Below are positions 17,687 through 26,846 of a stretch of DNA of 64,000 nucleotides, in pieces; within the stretch, counting starts at the first letter, position 1, and every line of letters starts with the position of its first letter. The DNA comes from Holophagales bacterium (GTDB lineage Bacteria > Acidobacteriota > Thermoanaerobaculia > Multivoradales > JAGPDF01). The stretch is taken from positions 558,001 through 622,000 of the forward strand of contig CP064972.1 in assembly GCA_016699405.1 (NCBI GenBank), given 5' to 3'. The position numbers and the translations under genes are program-made. The notes beneath the pieces are model-generated. The model ran no database searches, was not told the DNA's origin, and saw only the letters and a program-made list of their open reading frames with translations.

Positions 17687-18877
17687 ATGCGACGGCAGAA
17701 GAGCCTGATCGACGAAATCCCGCTCGGCGGCATCGTTTCGGTGCGCGACCGGCTGTTGGAGATGCAGGCCAAGGGGCATCCCATCCTTCGCCTCGAGTCC
17801 GGCGATCCCTCCTTCGACATTCCGCCCCACGTGCGCGAGGCGATCGAGAAGGCGCTGCGGGACGGCCAGACCCACTACACCGCCGGAGCCGGCATCCCGC
17901 CGCTGCGGCGCGCCATCGCCGACAAGCTGCGGCGCGACAATCGCATTGCCATCGACGGCCCGGAGCGCGTGCTGGTGACCAACGGAGCGATGCACGCCCT
18001 CTACATCGCCTTCCGCGCGCTCGTCGAGCAGCCCGGCGACGAGATCATCGTCCCCGACCCGACGTGGACCGAGACGGCCGACAACGTGCGGCTGGCGGGC
18101 GGCGCCGTGGTGCGCTGCCGTCTCGACCCGGCGCGCGCCTGGAGCCTGGTGCCCGAGCGGATCGAAGCGCTGGTGACGCCGCGCACCCGAGCGATCGTGC
18201 TCAACACGCCGCACAACCCGACGGGCGCCGTGCTCGATCGGCCGACTCTTGAGGGGATCCTCGCGGTGGCCGAGCGACACGACCTCTGGGTGGTCTCCGA
18301 CGAGGCCTACGAGACGGTGCTCTTCGACGGGCGCGAGCACCTGTCGATCGGCTCGCTCCCGGGCGCCGAGCGCCGCGTCGTCAGCATCTTCTCGATGTCG
18401 AAGTCCTACGCGATGAGCGGCCTGCGGGTCGGCTACGTGGCGGTCAACGACGACCTGTTGATCGAGCGGATGGCCAAGCTCCTGCGCTGCACGATCAACG
18501 GCGTCAACTCCGCCACCCAGCACGGCGCGGTCGCCGCGCTCGACGGCCCGCAGGAGGCGACGCGCGAGATGACCCGGGTCTACCAGCAGCGGCGCGACGT
18601 GCTGATGGCCGGCCTGCGGCAGCTTCGCCACCTCGAGGCGTTCACTCCTCAGGGCGCCTTCTACGTCTGGGCGCGGATCGCCGATTCCTGGCCGGGACAC
18701 GACGGCCAGCGCGACGGCTGGGCGATGACCCACTCGCTGATCGACCAGGCGGGCATCGGCAGCGCCCCCGGCGAGGTCTTCGGCCCAGCCGGTGCCGGCC
18801 ACCTGCGCTTCGCTTTCTCCTGCTCGACCGAGCAGATCGAACGGGCCGCGGCCCTTCTGCCGGGGCTCGGGCTCTAG
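17687..18877 (+). CDS. Class I/II PLP-dependent aminotransferase
   Basis: 396 residues, fold type I. Start at 17687 with AGGGAGG 4 nt before the ATG. Visible motifs: GDPSFDIPPHVREAI, HYTAGAGIPPLRRAIA, VTNGAMHALYIAFRAL, DPTWTETADNV, NTPHNPTGAVLD, VVSDEAYETVLFDG and the PLP lysine in SMSKSYAMSGLRVGYV. The final Arg binding the substrate carboxylate is in HLRFAFSCS. It transfers amino groups between an amino acid and a 2-oxo acid; exact substrate (aspartate, alanine or aromatic) cannot be assigned. Stand-alone gene between pilT and a convergent small gene. Confidence 0.94.
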   Translation: MRRQKSLIDEIPLGGIVSVRDRLLEMQAKGHPILRLESGDPSFDIPPHVREAIEKALRDGQTHYTAGAGIPPLRRAIADKLRRDNRIAIDGPERVLVTNGAMHALYIAFRALVEQPGDEIIVPDPTWTETADNVRLAGGAVVRCRLDPARAWSLVPERIEALVTPRTRAIVLNTPHNPTGAVLDRPTLEGILAVAERHDLWVVSDEAYETVLFDGREHLSIGSLPGAERRVVSIFSMSKSYAMSGLRVGYVAVNDDLLIERMAKLLRCTINGVNSATQHGAVAALDGPQEATREMTRVYQQRRDVLMAGLRQLRHLEAFTPQGAFYVWARIADSWPGHDGQRDGWAMTHSLIDQAGIGSAPGEVFGPAGAGHLRFAFSCSTEQIERAAALLPGLGL

Positions 18878-18921
18878 GCCGGGAGGCCGGCGCGAGCCGC
18901 AGCTCCCTGCCGCCGTCCGCC

Positions 18922-19119
18922 TCAGTCGTGATGCTCGGCCGGCGAGAGCCGCTCGGCACCGGGAAGGACGCCGACCAGGCGTTGCGGGTCGTGGATCAGC
19001 ACCGGCAGGTGCTGCGGGCAGATGTGGAGCGTCTCGCCGCGGAAGGCGAGGACGACGAGCGGGGTCTGGTGCTCGTCGCGATGGCAGAAGAGACAGACCT
19101 TCGGGGCGGCGGCGACCAT
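18922..19119 (-). CDS. Small Cys/His (zinc-ribbon-like) protein
   Basis: 65 residues. CLFCHRDEHQTP (CxxC) and ICPQHLPVLIHD (CxxH) form a likely single zinc site. A good GAGGAGA lies about 6 nt before the ATG, which together with the Cys/His spacing supports a real gene despite its size. Function unknown; similar short Cys-rich proteins occur as orphan genes. Divergent from the Hsp70-like gene at 19244. Confidence 0.7.
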   Translation of the reverse strand: MVAAAPKVCLFCHRDEHQTPLVVLAFRGETLHICPQHLPVLIHDPQRLVGVLPGAERLSPAEHHD

Positions 19120-19226
19120 TCGGTTCTCCTCGGGTTCTCCGACGCGCCCGAGGCTATCCGACCGGTCCGCGGTCGACCATGACGGGGATCAGCCCCGGCG
19201 CCTCCGAGGCTCCCGCGGCAGGGCGA

Positions 19227-19232
19227 TAGACT
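19227..19232 (+). promoter_or_regulatory. -10-like TAGACT of the Hsp70-like gene
   Basis: Eleven nucleotides lie between the hexamer and the ATG at 19244. There is no Shine-Dalgarno sequence, consistent with a very short leader. Confidence 0.5.
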
Positions 19233-19243
19233 CCCGGTTCAGC

Positions 19244-20776
19244 ATGCGCCTGGGCATCGACTTCGGGACCACCCACACGGTGGCCGCGCTCGTCGATCGC
19301 GGGAACTATCCCGTGATCGGCTTCGAGTGGGGCGACACCTTCCCGTCCGTCGTCGCGGTCGCCGAAGCGGACGGCGCCCTGCGCTTCGGCCCCGACGCCC
19401 TGGCCGCGGCCGAGCAACCTGGGTGGCGGCTGGTGCGGTCGTTCAAGCGCCTGTTGGGCGAGGTCGGCCCGCAGTCGCGGATCGAAGTCGCCGGGCACCG
19501 CTTCGCCCTCGCCGAGATCCTCGCCGGTCACTTCGCTCGCCTCCGCGACGAGATCCGCGAACGCTCGACCGCGGCGGGAGAGGGCGACCGCGAGCTCGTC
19601 GTGGCCCTCAGCGTGCCGGCGCACGCCTCCTCCGACCAGCGCTTCCTCACCCTGACCGCGGCCCGCGAAGCCGGCTTCCAGGTCGAATCGGTCCTCAACG
19701 AGCCGTCGGCGGCGGGTTTCGAGTACGCCCATCGCTACCGCCGCACCTTCACCAGCCGGCGCGAGCACGTGCTGGTCTACGACCTCGGCGGCGGAACGTT
19801 CGACGTGTCGCTGATTCACATGGCCGGCCTGGCGAACGAAGTGGTCGCGACCGCCGGCGTCGCCCGGCTGGGCGGCGACGACTTCGACGCGTGCCTCGCC
19901 GCATGGGTCGCCGAGCGCGCGGGACTGGGCACGGTCCGCGGCGGCGCGCGCGAGACGCTGGTCGACGAGGTTCGCCGCCAGAAGGAGCGGCTCACCCCAC
20001 AGAGTCGGCGATTCGTCGTCGATCTCGCCGGGCTCGACCGGGAGGACGTCGCGCTGCCGGTCGACGACGCCTACCAGGCCTGTCGCGAGCTCGTCGAGCA
20101 GACGGTCGAGCGGGTCGAAGAGGTCGTCGCGGTCGCCGCGTGCCGCGCCGGCGTCGGGTGGGAGGAGATCGCCAGCCTCTACGTGGTCGGCGGTGCGAGC
20201 TCTTTCCCGCCGGTGCTGCGCCAGCTGCGCGAACGTTACGGCGAGAAGCGCGTCCGGCGCTCGCCCCACCCGTATGCGGCGACGGCGATCGGCCTCGCCT
20301 GCACGCTCGACGACGCTTCGGGCGTCGTGCTGCGCGACCTGCTCTCGCGCACCTTCGGTGTGTTTCGCGAGTCCGCAGGCGGACACGGCATCGCCTTCGA
20401 CCCGATCTTCGAGCGTGACACGCCGCTCCCGGCCACCGGCGGCGGCCGGCTCGAGGTGGTGCGCCGCTACCGGGCGGCGCACAACCTCGGACACTTCCGC
20501 TATCTCGAGTGCGGCCGCTTGCGCGACGGCGTGCCGGACGGCACCGTGGCGCCGTGGGACGAGATCCGCTTTCCGTTCGACCCGGCGCTGCGCGAGCGGG
20601 GCGACCTCGCCGCGGTCCCGGTCGTCCGGCTCCCCGGCGAGGGGCCGTGGATCGAGGAGCGGTACGACTGCACCGCCGCCGGGACGTTCCGCGTCATCCT
20701 CACCTGCCTCGACGACGGGTGGTCGCGCCGCTACGAGCTCGGCCGACGCGGCGACGCCGTCGCGCGATTCGACTGA
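19244..20776 (+). CDS. Non-canonical Hsp70-family protein
   Basis: 510 residues. The actin-like ATPase domain is complete: GIDFGTTHTVAALVD (phosphate 1), LNEPSAAGFEYA, VLVYDLGGGTFDVSLIHMAG (phosphate 2) and LYVVGGASSFPPVLRQL (adenosine motif). The C-terminal part (from about residue 365) is short and lacks the usual EEVD-type tail and long lid, so it is a YegD/HscC-like relative rather than DnaK. Likely a specialised chaperone or ATP-dependent regulator in the cytosol. No dnaJ or grpE is adjacent. Start at 19244 gives the MRLGIDFGTT amino terminus expected for the family. Confidence 0.92.
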   Translation: MRLGIDFGTTHTVAALVDRGNYPVIGFEWGDTFPSVVAVAEADGALRFGPDALAAAEQPGWRLVRSFKRLLGEVGPQSRIEVAGHRFALAEILAGHFARLRDEIRERSTAAGEGDRELVVALSVPAHASSDQRFLTLTAAREAGFQVESVLNEPSAAGFEYAHRYRRTFTSRREHVLVYDLGGGTFDVSLIHMAGLANEVVATAGVARLGGDDFDACLAAWVAERAGLGTVRGGARETLVDEVRRQKERLTPQSRRFVVDLAGLDREDVALPVDDAYQACRELVEQTVERVEEVVAVAACRAGVGWEEIASLYVVGGASSFPPVLRQLRERYGEKRVRRSPHPYAATAIGLACTLDDASGVVLRDLLSRTFGVFRESAGGHGIAFDPIFERDTPLPATGGGRLEVVRRYRAAHNLGHFRYLECGRLRDGVPDGTVAPWDEIRFPFDPALRERGDLAAVPVVRLPGEGPWIEERYDCTAAGTFRVILTCLDDGWSRRYELGRRGDAVARFD

Positions 20777-20924
20777 AGCGAAGACCCGGCGAGCCGCCCG
20801 GATCCGCGGGACGGACCAGACCGGCCGGCAACCCTCGGCGGTCGCGGGCCGTACCACCCTCTCAGCCGTTCCTGGTCGAACCTTGCCCCGACGGCCGTCG
20901 GCGGGGCCACTCCCGGAGGTCGCG

Positions 20925-22934
20925 ATGTCCCGATCGAACCGAAGACTCCCCTTGGCGCTGGTGGCCTGCCTAGCCCTGCCGTTCGCGGCGGACGCGCAAG
21001 CTCAGTCCCCCGCTCCGCCGTCGAGCTACAGCGGCCACGGAGCCGACAGCCTGTCGCGCGAGACGATCCAGAAGTACGCACCGAAGCCCCTGGCTCCCGA
21101 CGTCTCGCGCCGCATCCAACAGGCGCTCGACCTGCGCTCGCCGGGCGGCGGGCAACTCTCGCCCGACGGCACGCATCTCTATTTCGGCTGGTCGATCACC
21201 GGCACGCCGCAGATCTGGCGTCTCGATGCGCCCAAGGCGTTCCCCCTCCAGATGACCGGCGGCGAAGACCGCACCGGCCTCTCGGCCGTCGCTCCCGACG
21301 GCTCCTTCCTCGTCGTCTCGCGCGATCGCGGCGGCCAGGAGGACCCCGGGCTCTACCTCCAGCCGGCCGGCGGTGGGCCGCTCCGGCTCGTCCAGCACGA
21401 GAAGGGATCGCGCGCCTTCCTCGCCTTCGTCGCCGAGGACTCGAAGTCGCTCGTCTTCTCTGCCAACGACCGCGAACCCGGGAGCTACGCCGTCTACCGC
21501 TTCGAGATCGCCTCCGGCAAGAAGGAGCTCCTCGTCGGCGAGCCCGGGCTCTGGTCGGTCGAGGACCGCCGCGAAGAGGGCGGCAAGCTGCGGCTGCTCC
21601 TCTCGAAGGCGCTCGGCTCGCGGCAGCAGGAGGTCTACGAGTGGGCCGACGGCAAGCTCGAGCCGCTCTTCGGCCAGGGCGAGACGGTCGAGTACGACGT
21701 CGCCTACGGACCACGGCCCGGCGAGGTGCTGGTGCGCACCGACAAGCTCGGCGAGTTCCGCCGCCTCTACCGGTGGACGCGCGCGAAGGGGCTCGAACCG
21801 CTCACCCCCGAGAAGCGGGCCGAGGTCGCCGGCTTCGGCCTCGACCGCGTCCGGCAGAAGCTCTACGTGGTCTGGAACGACGGCGGCTACTTCCGCACCC
21901 AGGCGTTCGACGCGACGACGCTCGCCGAGCTTTCGCTCCCCGCCTTCCCCGGTGCCGACTCGGTGACGCCGGGCTCGTCGACCCCGGACGGCCGCTTCGT
22001 CATCCTCGGCGTCGAGACGGGCACGGCGCCGCGCGCGAGCTACGTCTGGGACTGGAAGACGAAGAGCCTCGTCCAGTGGACCGTTCCTTCGACCCCCGAG
22101 GTCGACACCTCGACCTTCGCCGTCGATCGGCTCGAGCACTATCCGGCTCGTGACGGCACGTCGATTCCCATCTTCGTCCGCTACCCGACCGGTTGCGACC
22201 CGCAGAGCGGCGCGCCGAAAGGTCCGTGCCCGGTAATCGTCGACTTCCACGGCGGTCCCGAAGGACAGGCCACCCCGGGCTTCTCGCCGATCGACCAGCT
22301 CTGGATCGACGCCGGCTTCGTCTACGCCCAGCCGAACGTGCGCGGCAGCGACGGCTACGGCAAGAGCTGGCTCGACGCCGACAACGGGGCGAGGCGCCTG
22401 GCGGTGCTCTCCGACATCGAGGACGCGGCGACCTACTTCCGCAAGGGGTTGGCGAAGGACGGCAAGGCGCCGAAGCTCGGCGTCACCGGCGGCAGCTACG
22501 GCGGCTACTCGACGCTCGCGGCGATGACGATCTTCGCCGGCGCCTACGACGCCGGGGCCTCGATCGTCGGCATTAGCAACCTCGAGACGTTCCTCAAGAA
22601 CACCGCGCCGTACCGCCGCCGCCTGCGGACCTCCGAGTACGGCGACCCGGACAAGGAGCCCGAGGTGCTGCGCAAGCTCTCGCCGTTCAACTTCATCGAC
22701 CGCGTGAAGGGACCGCTGCTCATCATCCAGGGGGTCGACGACCCGCGCGTGCCGGTGGGCGAGGCGATCCAGATGCACGAGGCGATGCAGGCCAAGGGGC
22801 TCCCGTCCGAGCTGATCCTGCTCGAGGGCGAAGGGCACGGCGCCGCGCGGCGCTCGAGCCAGGTCGTGCAGTTCGGACACGTGCTGCGGTTCTTCGAGGA
22901 GCACCTGCTCGGGAAGAAGGCCGCCACGCCGTAA
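20925..22934 (+). CDS. Secreted S9-family prolyl oligopeptidase
   Basis: 669 residues. Start at 20925 (CGGAGG 5 nt upstream) gives a signal peptide, LPLALVACLALPFAADAQAQ. The beta-propeller half (LSPDGTHLYFGWSITGTPQIW ... GGEDRTGLSAVAPDGSFLVVSRDRGG) precedes the alpha/beta-hydrolase domain. The nucleophile is Ser in GVTGGSYGGYSTLAAM (about residue 523), the acid is in QGVDDPRVPVGEA, and the His in LEGEGHG. It cleaves peptides after Pro or related residues in the periplasm or outside. Another of the several exported peptidases in this window (M2, M3, M14). Confidence 0.93.
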   Translation: MSRSNRRLPLALVACLALPFAADAQAQSPAPPSSYSGHGADSLSRETIQKYAPKPLAPDVSRRIQQALDLRSPGGGQLSPDGTHLYFGWSITGTPQIWRLDAPKAFPLQMTGGEDRTGLSAVAPDGSFLVVSRDRGGQEDPGLYLQPAGGGPLRLVQHEKGSRAFLAFVAEDSKSLVFSANDREPGSYAVYRFEIASGKKELLVGEPGLWSVEDRREEGGKLRLLLSKALGSRQQEVYEWADGKLEPLFGQGETVEYDVAYGPRPGEVLVRTDKLGEFRRLYRWTRAKGLEPLTPEKRAEVAGFGLDRVRQKLYVVWNDGGYFRTQAFDATTLAELSLPAFPGADSVTPGSSTPDGRFVILGVETGTAPRASYVWDWKTKSLVQWTVPSTPEVDTSTFAVDRLEHYPARDGTSIPIFVRYPTGCDPQSGAPKGPCPVIVDFHGGPEGQATPGFSPIDQLWIDAGFVYAQPNVRGSDGYGKSWLDADNGARRLAVLSDIEDAATYFRKGLAKDGKAPKLGVTGGSYGGYSTLAAMTIFAGAYDAGASIVGISNLETFLKNTAPYRRRLRTSEYGDPDKEPEVLRKLSPFNFIDRVKGPLLIIQGVDDPRVPVGEAIQMHEAMQAKGLPSELILLEGEGHGAARRSSQVVQFGHVLRFFEEHLLGKKAATP

Positions 22935-22988
22935 AGAACGGTGCCCATCTCTCCGGCCATCCGCGTCACCCCGTTCTCGGGAGGGGGG

Positions 22989-23113
22989 CCGCGGGTGGCC
23001 GGACGGAGGGCTCCCGTCCCCGCGCGGAGCACGGATCGGGAAACGAGGCCGACTCCGGGAGGATCCTCCCCGGCGAGCACGGCGACGGGACGCCGGCCGG
23101 ACAGGACCCGCGG
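22989..23113. repeat. 125-bp structured intergenic repeat, copy A
   Basis: Imperfect long hairpin: CCGCGGGT at the left end matches ACCCGCGG at the right end inverted; GGCCGG/CCGGCC and TCCCGTC/GACGGGA are further inverted pairs. A central palindrome GGGAGGATCCTCCC forms its own stem. About 6 differences out of 125 from copy B and no length difference. It lies after the S9 peptidase stop. A second module (23150-23205) that is also found beside copy C follows. Confidence 0.85.
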
Positions 23114-23149
23114 CAGGGGCGCACTGCCTCCCCCCGGGCCGACGAGGGC

Positions 23150-23205
23150 TCCTCCTCCGCGGGCCTCGTCGCTCTTCCGGCCGTCCCATCGACGGGCTCC
23201 CCACC
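23150..23205. repeat. Right-hand module accompanying repeat copy A
   Basis: A segment including CTTCCGGCCGTCCCATCGAC that recurs beside copy C at 33974-34030. It contains a small stem, CCGTC/GACGG, conserved in both copies although the loop differs (CCATC versus CCACC). Confidence 0.75.
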
Positions 23206-23245
23206 CTGCCCCCGCCCACGCATGACGACGTCCATCGGGAGAGGG

Positions 23246-23370
23246 CCGCGGGTGGCCGGACGGAGGGCTCCCGTCCCCGCGCGGAGCACGGATCGGGAAT
23301 CGAAGCCGACTCCGGGAGGATCCTCCCGGGCGAGCACGGAGACGGGAAACCGGCCGGACAGGACCCGCGG
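23246..23370. repeat. 125-bp structured intergenic repeat, copy B
   Basis: Same length and orientation as copies A and C, with the 18-bp central palindrome CCGGGAGGATCCTCCCGG intact. It ends 33 nt before the stop codon of the DUF4013 gene (minus strand). The right-hand module is missing here. Confidence 0.85.
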
Positions 23371-23403
23371 CGGGGGCGCGTCATCCCGCGCCGCAGAGAC
23401 GCT

Positions 23404-24123
23404 TCACGAGATCGTGGACGGCGGTGCGTCCGCGATCGGCGTGCCGCCGCGTTCGAGATAGAGGCGGTAGAGCTGCGCGTAGAGGTGAGCCTGCACCAGG
23501 AAGACCAGTGCCATCGCCGGGAAGATGCCGACGAAACAGCAGAGCATGCCGAGCGCGAAGAGCGCGATGGCGATCCCGGCCATTCCGAAGTGACACGCCA
23601 CCGAAGCCCAGCCGACGCGGCGCCAGAAATCCCGGCAAAATGCGACGTCGTAAGCGGCGGCGATGTCCTCGAGGTGCGCCGCCCGCAACCAGAGCGGCGC
23701 GACGAGGGAGGCGACGCCGAGCGCCACGGTGGCGATCAGGAGTGTACCCGCCACCAGCACCGCGGCGAGCAGCGGTCCGGGGTGCGCCTCTGGGCGAGCC
23801 GCCGTGGCACCGACGAGGGCGGTGACCAGGCCGAGGCCGGCAATGCCGGCGAAGAGGAGAGGGAGCAACGCCACACTCGCCGCCAGACCGACGAGGAAGA
23901 GGCGCAGCCCCGTCATCAGGTAAACGGTGAGTGCGCTCAGATCGAACGGTCTCACCTGCTCTCGACCCGGAGCGCGTCCGAGCTCGACGGCAACGGCGGC
24001 CTGGTAGCCGTTCGCAGCGATCGGGCCCACCATGGGAACCAGGGAAGCCACCGCCAGGCAGAGCAGCGTGATCGGCCAGTCCTTCTGCTCGAAAACCCAG
24101 CTGACCGATCGCCGATAGCGCAT
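23404..24123 (-). CDS. DUF4013-type multi-pass membrane protein
   Basis: 239 residues with several hydrophobic helices and the DUF4013 pattern: WPITLLCLAVASLVPMVGPIAANGYQ at the start, VYLMTGLRLFLVGLAASVALL, then long Ala/Leu/Val helices and a C-terminal FGMAGIAIALFALGMLCCFVGIFPAMALVFLVQAHLYAQLYRLY segment. This family contains uncharacterised integral membrane proteins; function unknown. GGAGG lies upstream of the ATG at 24123. Convergent with the S9 gene, with the two repeats A and B in between. Confidence 0.88.
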   Translation of the reverse strand: MRYRRSVSWVFEQKDWPITLLCLAVASLVPMVGPIAANGYQAAVAVELGRAPGREQVRPFDLSALTVYLMTGLRLFLVGLAASVALLPLLFAGIAGLGLVTALVGATAARPEAHPGPLLAAVLVAGTLLIATVALGVASLVAPLWLRAAHLEDIAAAYDVAFCRDFWRRVGWASVACHFGMAGIAIALFALGMLCCFVGIFPAMALVFLVQAHLYAQLYRLYLERGGTPIADAPPSTIS

Positions 24124-24294
24124 GGTTCCCTCCAGGGAAGACCGAATCTCGACTCGACGAGGGCCGAACGGCGTCGTGGCCGTCGGTCTCGCTGCGAGCG
24201 CCGACGAGCGGCGGGGTTCGAATCCCGTCGCCGAGTCTAGAGCAGCGCGATTCGGCCGCGACCCGCTTGCCCAGCGCGACCGGCGCGCCGACCG

Positions 24295-26730
24295 CTACGG
24301 TGCGGCGTAGCTTCCGTTCCAGCGACCGAGGGTACCGGCTTCGAAACCGTCGCCGAACGGCAGACCGGGTGCCGCGGCGGAAATCTCGATGTCGTCGACG
24401 TACCAGCCGTCGAACACCTGGCTCGAGTCCGAGGTGAGACGGAAGCGGACGCGCGCCTGCGCGGCGCCGGCGAGCTCCGGTACGCTGAGCCGGACGGCAC
24501 CCCACGTCGACTGCGTCCCCGTGTAGCGCGCCTTCTCGGTCCAGGTGCTGCCGCCATTGGTCGAGACCTCGACCAGGCCGAAGTCCCACGAGCTCTCGAG
24601 GGCGTAGCGGTGCCAGAAGGCGATCTCGACGCCGGTGCGGCCCCTGAGGTCGACGATCGGCGAGGTGAGCGAGGTGTTGACGTTGTTGCCGTAGTTGCCG
24701 GACGGCGAGTCGGTCCAGCTGTGGGTCGGGCTGTGCGCGCTCGCCGTGGTCTGCGCCCAGGGCGACTGCGCCGTCCAGCCTCCCGTGCCGCTCTCGACAT
24801 CGTCGGCAAACGGCGCCGGGAAGAGCGTGAAGTCGCGTTGCACCGGCGGCCCGGAGGCCAGGGTGACCCCGCTGGCACTGGCACTGCCGAAGCCGAAGCG
24901 CGTCGCGGTGAGGTCGTAAGTGCCCGGCGGGAGATCGAGACCGTAGGCTCCGGTGCCGGCATCCGACGAGGTGGCGAAGCTCCCGGTGGTGATGCTGGCG
25001 GCGAGCGGCGCGCCGTTCGATCCGTTGTGCACGGTGCCCTCGACGTGCGGCACCGTTCCCGGCGCGAAGACCCAGAAGAAGAGCGCGGTGACGGGACCCC
25101 AGTTGTTGCCGGCATCGCGGGCGCGCAGGTAGGCGAAGTGCCGTCCGACGCCGAGCGCGGTCGTGTCGATGCTGCCCACGATCGCCTCGGAATTGGCGTT
25201 GAACGTCCCGTCGCCCGGGGCCATCGCCACCGGCGCAGCGCCGGCCGACCAGGGCGGGGTGTCGACGTAGAGCTCGGCGGCGGCGATCGCCTGCCCTTCG
25301 GTCGGCCCCCCGGTGGCGGTGCCGTAACGGGTGTCGTCGGCCCGCGCGGCCACCGCGAGCAGGTCGCCGGCGGCGGCGACCGGATCGGGGAAGGCGGCCT
25401 CGACGACATCGGGCCCGGCCGAGAGGCGGTAGGGCGCACGCGCGGCGCGCGCCGCGTAACGCAGCATGGCGTGCGAGGCCGGCAGCACGCCCGCCTCGAA
25501 GCTCGCACAGCTCTCGAAGAAGGCGGTGCCCATCTCCCAGGTGTAGGCGGGGATGCCGAGGACGCCGTAGAGGTAGTCCTTCGTCGAGCCGTCAACCGGG
25601 TAGAGGCTGCCGAGTTGCGCCGGGTAGCCGGAGAGGTAGCCCCACTTGCGACCGAGACGGAGGAGCTCGGGACCGTTCGGCGGGTTCGGCGGATCCTGGA
25701 AACCGAAGACCGAGAGGATCGCCGGCTGGTAGCTGTGCAGGTCGACGTAGACGCCGATCGTGTCGAGCGAGGCGGGGTCGGTGAGCAGCGGCCCGCGCCA
25801 GTCCTGGAAGAGGCCGAGCATGTAGCTCTGCACCGCCTGCGTCTCGGGCTCCGAGCCGGCGGCGTGACCGTGGTAGTCCTCGCCGCAGGGGTCGTTGCTC
25901 GAGCCGCCGCAGCAGGCCCACTCGAAGTCGAAGTTGCGGTTGAGGTCGACGCCGTAGGTCGAAGCGCAGCCATCGGTGTTGTTGACGTTCTTGCGCCAGG
26001 ACGACCCGGTCTCGGCCACCTTGCGACCGTCCGGGTTGGTGTGCAGCACCAGGTGCACCTCGTGGTGGTCGAGCAACCAGGTCGCCTCGGGATCGTTCCC
26101 GTACTGGGCGAGCAACCACTCGGCGAAGCGGGTGGCCGCCTCGGCCGTCGTGTACTCGCGGGCATGGATCGCGGCGGTGACGAGCAGCGCCGGCTTCGGG
26201 CCCGGGATCGCCGAGTTGGTCAGGCGCAGGACGCGCATGTCGTAGCCCTGCGCGGCGTTCTGTGCCTTCTTCCACGAGTCGCCGATGTCGCTCCAGGTGG
26301 CCAGGGTCGGATAGGTGGCAGCGAGACCGGCGGCGGTGGCGAACGTCTCTTCCACCGTGCGGTAGCAGGGGAATCCGGGAATGGTCGTCGTCGCTTCGCC
26401 GCGCGGCGCCTCGAGGGCGAGACGAAGCCACCCGGTTCGCTCCTCGTCGATCTCGAGGCGATAGCCCTCGCGTTCGAGCTGGGCGCGCTCCGCGGCGTCC
26501 GCTTCGACGAGCGCGAAGCCCTTCTCGGGGTACCAGCCGAGGTGGTCGTGGCGGCGTGCGAGCTCGCGCACCTGGTCGGGGAAGAGTGGGTAGGCACGCA
26601 CCATGGCGAGCGTCGCGGAATCGGCGGCCGGAAGCGGAGTGACAGCGGCAACGGCCAAGGCGAGCGCCGCCGTGGCCCGGGCGAGGGGAGACAACCGGAC
26701 TCTCGGGATCACGAATGCGGACAGCAACAT
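24295..26730 (-). CDS. Secreted M14 zinc carboxypeptidase with accessory domains and DGFEAG tail
   Basis: 811 residues. Signal peptide LARATAALALAVAAVTPLPAADS. Peptidase domain about 110-420: zinc ligands in IHAREYTTAE (HxxE) and YVDLHSYQ, substrate-binding NPDG and DLNRNFDFEW segments, and the late TWEMGTAFFE. This resembles carboxypeptidase T. After it come an Ig-like segment (VDTPPWSAGAAPVAM...), a carboxypeptidase-regulatory-like domain (EGTVHNGSNGAPLAASITTG...YDLTATRFGF), and an immune-inhibitor-like sheet (WHRYALESSWDFGLVEVSTNGG...GWYVDDIEIS). It ends LPFGDGFEAGTLGRWNGSYA, the C-terminal motif shared with other exported proteins in this window. Expected to remove C-terminal residues from external peptides. 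Confidence 0.94.
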   Translation of the reverse strand: MLLSAFVIPRVRLSPLARATAALALAVAAVTPLPAADSATLAMVRAYPLFPDQVRELARRHDHLGWYPEKGFALVEADAAERAQLEREGYRLEIDEERTGWLRLALEAPRGEATTTIPGFPCYRTVEETFATAAGLAATYPTLATWSDIGDSWKKAQNAAQGYDMRVLRLTNSAIPGPKPALLVTAAIHAREYTTAEAATRFAEWLLAQYGNDPEATWLLDHHEVHLVLHTNPDGRKVAETGSSWRKNVNNTDGCASTYGVDLNRNFDFEWACCGGSSNDPCGEDYHGHAAGSEPETQAVQSYMLGLFQDWRGPLLTDPASLDTIGVYVDLHSYQPAILSVFGFQDPPNPPNGPELLRLGRKWGYLSGYPAQLGSLYPVDGSTKDYLYGVLGIPAYTWEMGTAFFESCASFEAGVLPASHAMLRYAARAARAPYRLSAGPDVVEAAFPDPVAAAGDLLAVAARADDTRYGTATGGPTEGQAIAAAELYVDTPPWSAGAAPVAMAPGDGTFNANSEAIVGSIDTTALGVGRHFAYLRARDAGNNWGPVTALFFWVFAPGTVPHVEGTVHNGSNGAPLAASITTGSFATSSDAGTGAYGLDLPPGTYDLTATRFGFGSASASGVTLASGPPVQRDFTLFPAPFADDVESGTGGWTAQSPWAQTTASAHSPTHSWTDSPSGNYGNNVNTSLTSPIVDLRGRTGVEIAFWHRYALESSWDFGLVEVSTNGGSTWTEKARYTGTQSTWGAVRLSVPELAGAAQARVRFRLTSDSSQVFDGWYVDDIEISAAAPGLPFGDGFEAGTLGRWNGSYAAP

Positions 26731-26831
26731 CGCCCGCCGAGTCGGGAAAACGGTGTCCAGCCCACCCGCACGGGAGCGCGAGGTGCTTCATTCGTCCGGC
26801 CCGCCCCTCCGATCCCGCCCCGATCGGGTGC

Positions 26832-26837
26832 TACGCT
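26832..26837 (+). promoter_or_regulatory. -10-like TACGCT before the phospholipid operon
   Basis: Nine nucleotides lie between this hexamer and the ATG at 26847. No -35 or Shine-Dalgarno is visible. Confidence 0.4.
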
Positions 26838-26846
26838 TCGCGATCC

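Noticed and set aside
24211..24240. GGGGTTCGAATCCC resembling a tRNA T-arm
   Set aside because: Only three base pairs flank the loop, no acceptor or anticodon stem can be formed on either strand, and no CCA end is present.
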